This document shows positions 17,211 through 25,996 of a stretch of 64,000 nucleotides of DNA, piece after piece. This DNA comes from HK1 sp965202875. Lineage in GTDB: Bacteria > Pseudomonadota > Gammaproteobacteria > HK1. The stretch lies in NCBI GenBank assembly GCA_965202875.1, contig OZ241870.1, positions 4,464,001 to 4,528,000 on the forward strand, read 5' to 3'. Position 1 is the first letter of the stretch. Each line of letters opens with the position of its first letter. A model generated the notes under the pieces. The model was given only the letters and a program-made list of their open reading frames with translations. It was not told where the DNA came from and searched no databases. Made by a program: the position numbers and the translations under genes.

Positions 17211-18941
17211 GTGGAACGCGAGTCGATGGAGTTCGACGTCGTCATCGTCGGGGCGGGGCCGTCGGGGCTCTCCACCGCGATCCGGCTGCGGCAGCTCTGC
17301 GCGGAGCACGGCTCGGACCTCTCGATCTGCATCGTGGAGAAGGGCTCCGAGGTCGGCGCCCACATCCTCTCCGGCGCGGTGCTGGAGCCGCGCTCGCTCG
17401 ACGAGCTGTTCCCGGACTGGAAGGAGCGCGGCGCCCCGCTGCATACCCCCGCACGGGAGGACCGGTTCCTCTTCCTGACCCGGGGCGGGGCGGTACGGCT
17501 CCCCACGCCGCCGCAGATGCACAACGCCGGCAACTACATCATCAGCCTCGGGAACCTCTGCCGCTGGCTCGCCGAGCAGGCGGAGGCGCTCGACGTCTCG
17601 ATCTTCCCGGGCTTTCCCGCCGCCGAGGTGCTCTACCGCGAGGACGGCTCGGTCAAGGGGGTGGCGACCCGGGACATGGGGGTGGGACGCGACGGGCAGC
17701 CCAAGGCAGGCTTCGAGCCGGGGGTGGAGCTGCACGCGCGGGTGACCGTCTTCGCCGAGGGCTGCCGCGGCCACCTGACCAAGGGGCTGTTCGAGCGCTT
17801 CGACCTGCGCAATGGAGTCGATCCGCAGACCTACGGCATCGGCATCAAGGAGCTGTGGGAGATCGACTCCGCCCGGCACGAGCCGGGGCTGATCGTGCAC
17901 ACCCTGGGATGGCCGCTCGACCGCTCGACCTACGGCGGCTCGTTCCTCTACCACCTCGAAGACCATCAGGTCGCGGTGGGGTTCGTGGCCGGGCTCGACT
18001 ACGCCAACCCCCACTTGAGCCCCTTCGAGGAGTTCCAGCGCTTCAAGACCCATCCGAAGATCCGCCCCGTGTTCGAGGGCGGGCGGCGGATCGCCTACGG
18101 CGCGCGCGCGATCAGCGAAGGCGGCATCCAGTCGATCCCGAGGCTCACGTTCCCGGGCGGGCTGCTGGTGGGGGACACCGCGGGGTTCCTCAACGTGCCG
18201 AAGATCAAGGGCACCCATACCGCGATGAAGTCCGGGATCACCGCGGCGGAGGCGATCTTCGACGCGCTGAGCGGCGGCGGCGCGGCCTTGGAGACCGTGG
18301 CCCCGGAGGCCGCGGGCCAGGAGGCTGCGGCCTCCGAGATCGGGACCTCGGGGACCGGCTCCCGAGCCGATCCCGAAGCCGGGGCCGTCGAGATCACCGA
18401 TTACCGCGCCCGCCTCGAAAACACCTGGCTGTGGGACGAGCTCCATCGCGTGCGCAACCTCCGCCCCTCGTTCCGCTGGGGGCTGTGGGGCGGGATGCTC
18501 TACTCCGGGCTCGACACCTACGTGTTCCGGGGCAAGGCGCCCTGGACGCTGCACCACCACCCCGACCACGCCGCGCTCAAGCGGGCCTCGGAATGCCCGC
18601 GCATCGAGTACCCGAAGCCCGACGGCGTCGTGAGCTTCGACCGGAACTCGTCGGTCTTCCTCTCCAACACCAACCACGAGGAGGACCAGCCGGTACATCT
18701 CACCCTGAAGGACGACTCGGTGCCCATCACCGTCAACCTCGCCGAATACGACGCCCCCGAGCAGCGCTACTGCCCGGCGGGGGTGTACGAGATCGTGCGC
18801 GAGGAGGGGGGTGGACCGAGACTGCAAATCAACGCGCAGAACTGCGTGCACTGCAAGACGTGCGACATCAAGGACCCGACGCAGAACATCCACTGGGTCG
18901 CCCCGGAGGGCGGCGGGGGTCCGAACTATCCGAACATGTAG
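17211..18941 (+). CDS. Electron-transfer flavoprotein:ubiquinone oxidoreductase
   Basis: It passes electrons from ETF to the quinone pool. The FAD site GAGPSG is at about residues 14-19. The C-terminal [4Fe-4S] ligands are CPAG and then CVHCKTC. The ubiquinone-domain helix and GTHTAMKSG motif are present. GTG 17211 is chosen because GGAGG lies 10 nt upstream; ATG 17226 is an alternative. An Ala/Glu/Gly-rich insert of about 40 residues lies in the middle (about 360-400), unlike typical homologues. No etfAB genes are in the window. Confidence 0.93.
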   Translation: MERESMEFDVVIVGAGPSGLSTAIRLRQLCAEHGSDLSICIVEKGSEVGAHILSGAVLEPRSLDELFPDWKERGAPLHTPAREDRFLFLTRGGAVRLPTPPQMHNAGNYIISLGNLCRWLAEQAEALDVSIFPGFPAAEVLYREDGSVKGVATRDMGVGRDGQPKAGFEPGVELHARVTVFAEGCRGHLTKGLFERFDLRNGVDPQTYGIGIKELWEIDSARHEPGLIVHTLGWPLDRSTYGGSFLYHLEDHQVAVGFVAGLDYANPHLSPFEEFQRFKTHPKIRPVFEGGRRIAYGARAISEGGIQSIPRLTFPGGLLVGDTAGFLNVPKIKGTHTAMKSGITAAEAIFDALSGGGAALETVAPEAAGQEAAASEIGTSGTGSRADPEAGAVEITDYRARLENTWLWDELHRVRNLRPSFRWGLWGGMLYSGLDTYVFRGKAPWTLHHHPDHAALKRASECPRIEYPKPDGVVSFDRNSSVFLSNTNHEEDQPVHLTLKDDSVPITVNLAEYDAPEQRYCPAGVYEIVREEGGGPRLQINAQNCVHCKTCDIKDPTQNIHWVAPEGGGGPNYPNM

Positions 18942-18954
18942 TCCTGACCCCTGC

Positions 18955-18984
18955 AAAAAAGACCGGCGGGGAAATTGCCGCCGG
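18955..18984 (-). terminator. Rho-independent terminator of the tadBC transcript
   Basis: Read on the minus strand: CCGGCGG, an 8-nt loop, CCGCCGG, then TC and six T. It ends 3 bp after the tadC stop and closes the long minus-strand transcript. Confidence 0.85.
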
Positions 18985-18986
18985 GA

Positions 18987-19970
18987 TCAGAAGCCGCTCA
19001 GGTTGCCCAGGGCATTGAGGGTCGACAGGAACGCCGGGCCCGCGACCAGCAGCATGGTGCCCGGCACCACGAACAGCAACATGGGCAGGGTCATCAGCAC
19101 GGGCAGGCGCTCGGCCTGCTCGACGACCCGTGCGGCCCGTTGCGCACGCTCGTTGGCGGCGATGTGCGCCAGCGATTCGGTCAGGGGGGTACCGTAGCGG
19201 TCGCTCTGCATCAGGACGAAAGCCAGCGACTTGATTCCCTCGACAGGGGTGCGCTCGGCGAAGGCGGTGACCGCGTGGCGTCTCGCGCCGCCCACTTGCA
19301 GCTCCTTCTCGAACAGGCTGAACTCCCGAGCCAGGTGAGGCTCCATGCTCTCGAATTCGTTGGCGACGGTCTCCAGCGCGCGCTCGAAGGTGAGCCCTGC
19401 CTCCCGGCACATGACGATGAGATCGAGCGCGTCCGGGAGCGCGCTGCTCATGCGCACCGTGCGCCGGTCGGCGAGCCACTTCACGCCCCGCTCGCTCGCG
19501 ATTCCTCCGGCGACGAACGCTCCGAACGCCCCCATCGCGGGAATGAGGATCCCCCCTTCCAGCTCGTCAACCCCCTGTATCCCCGCCCAGGTCGCGGCGG
19601 CGGCGAGGAGTCCCAGGGTTGCTTTCACCGCCAGGTACCGCGGCAGGGTGTCCGGGTGTCCAAACCCGGCGTCACGGAGGAGACGGCTGAGCTTCTCCCG
19701 CTCGCCGGCTCCGATCGGCGCGATGACCGACGCCACCGCCACGAAGGCGCCGCCCACGTTCTGCAGCAGGTTTCGCGCGTCCTCCCGGCCGCCCCCCTGG
19801 TGGTGGCGCTGCGTGGCGATCAGCACCGCCCGAGGCACGTCCAGGCGCCGGTCGAACTCCACCGCCCTGCGCAAGCTCCGATTCGCCAGCCAGACGAGCA
19901 GCACGAGCAGGCCCAGGCCCGTGACGAGCGCCGGCAGCAGCCAGAACGCCTCCTCCTGTCCGGCGGTCAT
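18987..19970 (-). CDS. tadC: TadC, Flp pilus inner-membrane platform protein
   Basis: A 327-residue T2SSF-domain protein with membrane spans at the N-terminus (about 10-28), about 110-150 and the C-terminus. The central helical domain carries LPDALDLIVMCREAGLTFE and the typical PFAM T2SSF spacing. It partners TadB and the TadA/CpaF ATPase. Its ATG overlaps the tadB stop (ATGA). Confidence 0.92.
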   Translation of the reverse strand: MTAGQEEAFWLLPALVTGLGLLVLLVWLANRSLRRAVEFDRRLDVPRAVLIATQRHHQGGGREDARNLLQNVGGAFVAVASVIAPIGAGEREKLSRLLRDAGFGHPDTLPRYLAVKATLGLLAAAATWAGIQGVDELEGGILIPAMGAFGAFVAGGIASERGVKWLADRRTVRMSSALPDALDLIVMCREAGLTFERALETVANEFESMEPHLAREFSLFEKELQVGGARRHAVTAFAERTPVEGIKSLAFVLMQSDRYGTPLTESLAHIAANERAQRAARVVEQAERLPVLMTLPMLLFVVPGTMLLVAGPAFLSTLNALGNLSGF

Positions 19971-20926
19971 CGCGTTCCCCGGGCGATCAGGAGCCAGGCG
20001 ACCCCAACCCCCAGGGCGATGAGTCCAATCCCGATTCGCAGCACCAACAGCCCGTTCGGGGTGTCGAACAGGATGTCGACGGTCTCGGGCGCAGTGAACT
20101 TCTGCATGACGAGCACCACGATGGGCAGCAGGACCAGCACCAGCAGGGTGAGCCGGGTCTGGGCGGTGGAGCTGTGCGCCTTCAGCGCGATCTTCCTGCG
20201 TTCCCTCAGGGTCGCGGCCAGGTTTCCCAGAGCCTCCGAGACCCCGCCTCCGGCCCTGCGCTGAAGCCTCAGCACCGCGCAGAACAGCGTGAACTCGGGG
20301 ATCCGCACCCGCGCGGCCACGGTCTTCATCGTGCGGCCCGCGTCAAGCCCCGCCGCAAGCCCGTTGCGCACCGCTTCCAGCACCCCCTGGATGGGCGGCG
20401 GGACGTCCGGCGCCACGTTGGACAGCGCTTCGAGCGGCGGCATGCCGGTGCGCGCAAGCCGAACGATCTGATCCACCACTTCCGGGAACTGCTGGGTGAA
20501 CTTCTTTGCTTCCCGGGCCTGGAGCCAGACCAGGGCGACGTATCCGCTCGCGATCATGCCTCCCAGGATGCCGAGGGCCAGCCACGGCCCTCCGGGGATC
20601 TGGAGGACGAAATGCATCACGGCCCCCAACCCCCCACCTACCCCGGCGGCCACGCCTCCCGCGACCCCGACGGCGCGCGGACCCTGGAGCAACGGATACC
20701 AGGCCTCGATCCGATCCCAGAGCCAGGCCCGCCTGCGTTCCGTCCGGAAGACGCTCTGGGCAATCTCGATCCCCGGCGCATCGCCGTCGTCGGCCATCGG
20801 CGCCGCGACCCGCTGGATCCGGGGCTTCAACGCATTCGCCCGGACGTACGCCAGCGCCCACGCGCTCCCGGCCAGGAGACATGCGGCCAGAAATCCTGCG
20901 ATCGCCACCGTCACGCCGCCGGTCAT
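19967..20926 (-). CDS. tadB: TadB, Flp pilus inner-membrane platform protein
   Basis: A 319-residue T2SSF-domain protein (QQFPEVVDQIVRLARTGMPP, then GNLAATLRERRKI) with spans near 8-28, 85-125 and 260-315. Partner of TadC. Its ATG at 20926 overlaps the stop of the upstream sensor gene by 4 bp, so tadBC translation is tied to the peroxidase/sensor module; other Tad genes lie 13 kb or more away. Confidence 0.92.
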   Translation of the reverse strand: MTGGVTVAIAGFLAACLLAGSAWALAYVRANALKPRIQRVAAPMADDGDAPGIEIAQSVFRTERRRAWLWDRIEAWYPLLQGPRAVGVAGGVAAGVGGGLGAVMHFVLQIPGGPWLALGILGGMIASGYVALVWLQAREAKKFTQQFPEVVDQIVRLARTGMPPLEALSNVAPDVPPPIQGVLEAVRNGLAAGLDAGRTMKTVAARVRIPEFTLFCAVLRLQRRAGGGVSEALGNLAATLRERRKIALKAHSSTAQTRLTLLVLVLLPIVVLVMQKFTAPETVDILFDTPNGLLVLRIGIGLIALGVGVAWLLIARGTR

Positions 20927-22008
20927 GGGACGTCGGAGCTCCTCCGTCCCGACCCCGGCGCCACCCGCGTGATGCGCGCCAGGATGAGGCTGACCACCGC
21001 GATTCCCGCCAGGCCGCCGTAGAGCAACCGCCGCCAGTCTTCCAGGCTGTCCCGGATGGCCCTCAAGCTGGAGACGGTCAACACGATCTCTTCTGCGTCC
21101 CGGTACAGCAGCACGGTCCACGGCGCCACGCCCGGTTCCCCTTGCGGGTCCTCGTCCAGCCGGGCCCAGGCCAGCACGTGCTCCCCACTGAGCATGATCC
21201 CTTCGGGCCGCTCCACCTCGTCCTCCAGGATCCGCATGTCGTTGGAGATCCGGTGCGCCCTCTTCGCCTGTCCGGGAGCGCCCTCCGCCACCACCGGCGC
21301 CGATACGATCGCCCGTCGCGCCTCCGGCACCCACAGGTGGGCGTGTCCCCTGTCCCCCAGGAACAAGGCCGCCTGCTGGATGGGCCGGTGCACGGCGCCG
21401 GGCCCGCACCGGACCTCGATCCACCCGAACCGCCTGCCGGTGCGCATCTCCTCGATCGGGCTGCGCGCCGTGATCGTTCCGTCCGGATGCACCTCGATGG
21501 CGGGATCGTCCCCTCCACCGCTTCCGGGAGCACGCCGGTCATCGAGGTCCGGGTGTGTCTCCCCGGTGCCTGTCCCGGCGGACGCCAGAGCGGCGTCCCA
21601 TTCCGGGCTCCTGGCCAGGACGTTCCCGGACAGGTCGTACACCGTCAGGGTGATGACGTCCCCGGCCTCGTCCACTTCCTTCCTCAGCCGTTCCGCGGTG
21701 TCCCGGAGCGTGTTCCCTCCATCCTCCGCACCGCGGTCCGATGCGGCCACCTGGATCTGCCGGATCAGGTCCATGTCCCGCACGACCCGTTTCGCCCTCC
21801 ACCCCCAGTTGTCGCGGTGGTGCTGCACGGTACCGGCGACACTGCGCGCCTGGGCCTTCAGCGCCGTTCCGGCGACGTCCGTGACGATTTGCGTCCGGGC
21901 ACGGCGAAGGTGGTCTTCGATGGTGTCGAGGCGGTATCCCAGCACTCCGTGCGCGACGAGCCCGACCAGGGCCAGCGGGAACACGATGCTCCATAGCGTC
22001 TGCCGCAT
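20923..22008 (-). CDS. Double-TM periplasmic sensor-like protein of module A
   Basis: A 361-residue protein with an N-terminal membrane helix (about 7-25), a periplasmic domain of roughly 290 residues and a second helix near the C-terminus (about 325-345) with only a short cytoplasmic tail. The C-terminal stretch (SLEDWRRLLYGGLAGIAVVSL, in part) matches that of the Cache protein at 27743-28822 (ALKEWRLILAAVLAGIAVAS), so the two are paralogous. No HAMP, kinase or MCP output is attached. Last signalling gene before tadB. Confidence 0.6.
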   Translation of the reverse strand: MRQTLWSIVFPLALVGLVAHGVLGYRLDTIEDHLRRARTQIVTDVAGTALKAQARSVAGTVQHHRDNWGWRAKRVVRDMDLIRQIQVAASDRGAEDGGNTLRDTAERLRKEVDEAGDVITLTVYDLSGNVLARSPEWDAALASAGTGTGETHPDLDDRRAPGSGGGDDPAIEVHPDGTITARSPIEEMRTGRRFGWIEVRCGPGAVHRPIQQAALFLGDRGHAHLWVPEARRAIVSAPVVAEGAPGQAKRAHRISNDMRILEDEVERPEGIMLSGEHVLAWARLDEDPQGEPGVAPWTVLLYRDAEEIVLTVSSLRAIRDSLEDWRRLLYGGLAGIAVVSLILARITRVAPGSGRRSSDVP

Positions 22009-22029
22009 CGCACGTTCTGCATCACCGCC

Positions 22030-24918
22030 CTACACGGGCGTTCGGGACGGGGGCAGCCGGAGCCGGACCATGGTGCCGTGGCGGGGGTACGGAGTGATCT
22101 CCATCTCTCCGTCCTGTCCTTCGATCAGCCCCTGGGCGACGGCCAGGGCCAGACTGCGGCGTTCGCCCGATCCCGCGCCTTCGGGTCCGTGGTCCAGGCA
22201 GGTCAGGTGGACACCGTCGTCCTCCTGCACCAGGGTCAACGTCACGTACCCTTCCCCGCCGGGGTGGAGGCGCGCACCCTCCAGAGCGTGCTTCACGATC
22301 AGGTCCGCCGCGGTCTCCAGAGCCCGCGGGTTGCCTCGGGCCACGGCTCCCGGCACCAGCGTCGCGTCGACCCGTCTCCGATCCTCTCCGGGCAGCGCGC
22401 CCAGTTGCTTCTCGAGCAGTGCCCTCAGGTCGACCCGGCCCAGGGACCCGCGCGGCGACGGCGCAGCCGGGAGCCGGTCCACCTCCCTCAGCAGCGTGTG
22501 CACCGCCCAGCGCGCGCCTGCCATCCGACCGGCCGCGGCCGCCCAGGCGGTATCCCGATGCCCTTCGCCGTCTGCGTCCCTCCGGAGGCGCTCCGCCTGC
22601 TCCGCGGCGGCGGTGGCGGCCCGGATCTCCTGCTCGACTTCCCGCAGCCGATCCAGCATCGCTTCCCGGGTCGCCCGGTGAACGAACTCCGAACCGTCCG
22701 GTGGCGACGGCGGTGAGGCTTCTTCGGCCTCCCGGTCCCGAAGACGAAGCTCTTTGCCACCCCTTCCCGGCACTCCGTCCCCGGGTGCTCCGGTCCGGGC
22801 CCGGACAGCCGCCGCCGTCTCCACTTCGGGCTCCGCCGCCCTTGCCCGAGCCTGCGCCTGCGGGCTTCTCACATCGGCCCGGATCGGTCCCGCGGCCCTG
22901 ACGTCTTCCTTCGCCATGGCCGGAAACCGGCCGGGCCCGCCATCCGCATGCGCCTGCCCCCGTTCTCCCTCCGTGACGCCGGCCCCCTCCTGCTCCGGGG
23001 CGTCATCGGGCACGGAAGGGGGCGGCGGCTCCTGCGCCCGCCGTGCCCCGGCCCCCGCCTTCAGGCGACCGTCTGGGACGGGGTTCGTGCGTACATCCGG
23101 GAAGGCGTTCGACGGTGGCTCTCGATCCTCTGCGACGAAGGCGTCCGGCTCCCCGGTGGTGTCTCCGGTGTCTCCGGCGTCCCCGGGCACGGACCCCCCG
23201 CGCCGCGCCTGCTTCCGGGCCTCCATCTCCGCCTTCAGCGCCTTCAACCGTTCCTCCAGGGAAGGCTCTTCAAACCGGCCGGGTCCGCCATCCGCATGCG
23301 CCTGTCCCCGTTCTCCCTCCGTGGCGCCGGCCCCCTCCTGCTCCGGGGCGTCATCGGGCACGGAAGGGGGCGGCGGCTCCTGCGCCCGCCGTGCCCCGAC
23401 CTCCGCCTTCAGGCGGCCGTCCGGGACAGGGCTCGTGCGTACATCCGGGAAGGCGTTCGACGGTGGCTCTCGATCCTCTGCGACGAAGGCGTCCGGCTCC
23501 CCGGTGGTGTCTCCGGTGTCTCCGGCGTCCCCGGGCACGGACCCCCCGCGCCGCGCCTGCTTCCGGACCTCCATCTCCGCCTTCAGCGCCTTCAACCGCT
23601 CCTCCAGGGAAGGCTCCTCGGGTCCTCTCCCGGGCGTGTCTTCCTTCCCGTGGACCGAGACTTCCCGCCCGGCTCCGCGCTCCCGGACGTCTTCACGCCC
23701 GGCTTCATCCTGCCGCGTCCGGCGTGCCCTCCCGTCCCGCGCCCTCAGGCGTTCCTCCAGGGACGGAGCCGCTTCGCCCCGGAATGCGGGGGCCGCCTCC
23801 GGCCGGCGTCCCGGGCGTTGCGCCGACGCGACCGCGGCCGACCGGGATTGCTCCGGGCGCTCTCCACCGCCGCGTCCCGGTCCCTGGGCGTCTTCCAGCG
23901 GAAATCCGGGACCATCCGCGGTGGCCAGCGCCACGTCCATGCCCCAGAGTGACGGGGGGCCTTCCGCCGGAGCCGCTTCCGGCGCCCCGGACGCGACCTT
24001 TCCTTTCCTGCGGCCCGCCCACCGGACGACCAGGGTGGCCCAGTAGAACAGGGCGAGCCCCAGCGACACCCAGAAGCCATAGTCGAAGTAGCGCCGCTTC
24101 GTTCGACTCTGCTGGTGGTCCGCATCCAGCAGGCCGATGACCCGTTCGGCCCGGTCTTCCAGGTCCGTCCGCATGACGTCTTCGAAACGCTGCTCCGTCA
24201 GCACGTGGTGTTGCAGCAGCGCGCCCACGTGCTTGTTCAAGGTCTCGGCCTGATTGCGCAAGGGGGTGTCGGCGGCGCTCTCGGCCAGCGTGCGCGCGGC
24301 CTGCTCCAACCGCTGGTGCCGGACCTCGGTGGGCTGCCTCAGAAAGCTTGCCGTCCACTCGATGATCTGCCGCGTCGCGGCTTCGACCCGCCTGTGCCCC
24401 CCGCCTCGTGCGGCCTCGGCGAGCAATGCGCCCTCCCTCGGGATGATGCGGCGCGAATTCCGCACGATGGCGAAGCCGGACTTGAAGCGCTCGATGCGCT
24501 CCTCCCGCGCCTTCAGGCGTTGCACGTAGCCGTTCAAGGCCCATCTGATGTCGGACGGCAGGTCGGGCATCGCGCTCTGGCTGTCGTGGATCACCTGGAT
24601 GTGGGGGGACATCCGGTCGGCGAAATCGGCGAGCACGTCGAAGTTGCTGTTGACCTCGTTCTTGACCTTCCCGACCTCGATGCTCCACTGCGCCGCCAGC
24701 ATCTGCGTCGATCGGATGGAGTCCACCGCACGCATGCACTGCGCCGTCACCATCTCGTCGCGCTGGATCGCGACGTGGAAGAACCCCGCGGAAGCCAGCA
24801 GGGCAAGGCTCGCCAGAGTGCCCAGGGCCACCCCCAACAGACTCTTCACGGACCTCCGCCCATCGCCGCCCGGGCGTTCCCGGATCGGGCCGTTCCAGTG
24901 CTCCGCGGTCGCATTCAT
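22030..24918 (-). CDS. DAHL-type receptor with degenerate GHKL domain, module A
   Basis: A 962-residue membrane receptor. TM1 is about 27-48 and TM2 281-300; the helical periplasmic domain between has the DAHL-like signature WSIEVGKVKNE...RIERFKSGFAIVRNS (about 78-155). The cytoplasmic region (about 305-780) is low-complexity with a duplicated 116-residue unit. The last 115 residues look like a GHKL ATPase: DHGPEG at the G1 box and GTMVRLRLP at the end, but the N-box Asn and a standard phospho-His HExxN are missing. It may bind nucleotide or act as a scaffold without being a kinase. No response regulator is adjacent. The peroxidase gene is 21 bp upstream. Confidence 0.65.
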   Translation of the reverse strand: MNATAEHWNGPIRERPGGDGRRSVKSLLGVALGTLASLALLASAGFFHVAIQRDEMVTAQCMRAVDSIRSTQMLAAQWSIEVGKVKNEVNSNFDVLADFADRMSPHIQVIHDSQSAMPDLPSDIRWALNGYVQRLKAREERIERFKSGFAIVRNSRRIIPREGALLAEAARGGGHRRVEAATRQIIEWTASFLRQPTEVRHQRLEQAARTLAESAADTPLRNQAETLNKHVGALLQHHVLTEQRFEDVMRTDLEDRAERVIGLLDADHQQSRTKRRYFDYGFWVSLGLALFYWATLVVRWAGRRKGKVASGAPEAAPAEGPPSLWGMDVALATADGPGFPLEDAQGPGRGGGERPEQSRSAAVASAQRPGRRPEAAPAFRGEAAPSLEERLRARDGRARRTRQDEAGREDVRERGAGREVSVHGKEDTPGRGPEEPSLEERLKALKAEMEVRKQARRGGSVPGDAGDTGDTTGEPDAFVAEDREPPSNAFPDVRTSPVPDGRLKAEVGARRAQEPPPPSVPDDAPEQEGAGATEGERGQAHADGGPGRFEEPSLEERLKALKAEMEARKQARRGGSVPGDAGDTGDTTGEPDAFVAEDREPPSNAFPDVRTNPVPDGRLKAGAGARRAQEPPPPSVPDDAPEQEGAGVTEGERGQAHADGGPGRFPAMAKEDVRAAGPIRADVRSPQAQARARAAEPEVETAAAVRARTGAPGDGVPGRGGKELRLRDREAEEASPPSPPDGSEFVHRATREAMLDRLREVEQEIRAATAAAEQAERLRRDADGEGHRDTAWAAAAGRMAGARWAVHTLLREVDRLPAAPSPRGSLGRVDLRALLEKQLGALPGEDRRRVDATLVPGAVARGNPRALETAADLIVKHALEGARLHPGGEGYVTLTLVQEDDGVHLTCLDHGPEGAGSGERRSLALAVAQGLIEGQDGEMEITPYPRHGTMVRLRLPPSRTPV
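22924..23619. repeat. Tandem 348-bp repeat inside the module A receptor gene
   Basis: Two near-identical 348-bp units (22924-23271 and 23272-23619) encode 116-residue in-frame repeats that begin PSLEERLKALKAEME and end GGPGRF. A third, partial PSLEERLR unit lies towards TM2. The unit keeps frame, so copy number could change without breaking the protein. Confidence 0.9.
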
Positions 24919-24939
24919 GGTGGTCCCTCCCGGGTCGTC

Positions 24940-25977
24940 TCAGTTCGCCTCGGTGTCCGGGCCGACCTTGAGCTCGGGATGCTCGCCCGGCAGGGTGCGC
25001 AGGAACGCCACGATGGCGTCCTTGTGGTCGTCGGGGGCTTCGAGCCCCAACTGGAACGTGAACATGGCGTCGACGGCGTCGCGCAGCGTCTTCGCCGTGC
25101 CGTCGTGCAGGTAGGGAGGGGTCAGCGCCGCCATCCGCAGGCTCGGGACCTTGAAGGAATGCATGTCCTCGATGTTCCCGGTGAGCATGAACCGCCCCCT
25201 GTCGGCGTCGGTGATGCTGCCGCGGCGGGTGAAGTAGTTGTTGATCACCCCGAAGACCTGGAACATGTTGCCGCCCACCGCCGCACCCTGATGGCAGCTC
25301 GAGCAGCCGTAATGCTTGAACAGGCGGTAGCCTTCGAGCTCCCGCCCGGTCAGCTTCGTGTCCGGATCCTCCTCGCCCTTCAGCCATCGGTCGAAGCGCC
25401 CGCCGGTCGTGTTCAGGCTCCGGACGAAGGCCGCGATCGCGCGTTTGACGGTGTCCCGGGTGACAGGTTCGCCGCTTTCCGGCTCCAGGGCCTGGAACTG
25501 CTTCGAGTACTCGGGGTCGTCGTACAGCCGGATCAGCACCTCTCCCCATTCGTTGCCCATCTCCGCAGGATTCTGGATGGGACCGTCTATCTGGTCTTCC
25601 AGCGTCTTCTTGCGTCCATTCCAGAACTGGCTGCTCAAGAGACCCGCGTTGTACACGGTGGGGGCGTTGACGTCCCCTTTCTTCCCCTCGATTCCAATCG
25701 AGACCTGCCGGCCGTCGGCTCCCCCTTCGGCCAGTACGTGGCAGCTCGCGCAAGCAATGGTGCCGTCCCGGGAGAGCTTCGGGTCCATGAACAGCGCACG
25801 GCCGAGCGCGATACGCGCCGGATCCTCGGGCGGCGGTGGCGGCACCGGACTCAAGGGCTCCGCCCCCGCCGCAGCATGGCTTCCCAACAACCCTGCACCC
25901 ATCGCGCTCAAGAGCGTCACCGTGCGGATCGCTTTCGCGCCTGTTCCTACGGTTCGCACCAGCCTCCGTTCCGGCAT
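24940..25977 (-). CDS. Di-heme cytochrome c peroxidase / MauG family, module A
   Basis: A 345-residue periplasmic protein. The signal peptide covers about residues 1-38 (LLSAMGAGLLGSHAAAGA). Heme sites are CASCH and CSSCH, with the family elements YNAGLLSSQFWNGR, FVRSLNTTGGRFDRWL and PYLHDGTAKTLRDAV. The family reduces hydrogen peroxide with cytochrome c, or modifies protein residues (MauG). It is 19 bp downstream of the GT22 gene and 21 bp upstream of the receptor gene, in one transcript. Confidence 0.9.
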   Translation of the reverse strand: MPERRLVRTVGTGAKAIRTVTLLSAMGAGLLGSHAAAGAEPLSPVPPPPPEDPARIALGRALFMDPKLSRDGTIACASCHVLAEGGADGRQVSIGIEGKKGDVNAPTVYNAGLLSSQFWNGRKKTLEDQIDGPIQNPAEMGNEWGEVLIRLYDDPEYSKQFQALEPESGEPVTRDTVKRAIAAFVRSLNTTGGRFDRWLKGEEDPDTKLTGRELEGYRLFKHYGCSSCHQGAAVGGNMFQVFGVINNYFTRRGSITDADRGRFMLTGNIEDMHSFKVPSLRMAALTPPYLHDGTAKTLRDAVDAMFTFQLGLEAPDDHKDAIVAFLRTLPGEHPELKVGPDTEAN

Positions 25978-25996
25978 CGTACTCTTGCGCGCGATT

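Noticed and set aside
22924..23619. Possible CRISPR-like direct repeats
   Set aside because: Units are 348 bp, contiguous, coding and without spacers.
22078..24140. Several plus-strand frames opposite the module A receptor
   Set aside because: They mirror the repeats of the receptor gene; no start signals and no conserved features.
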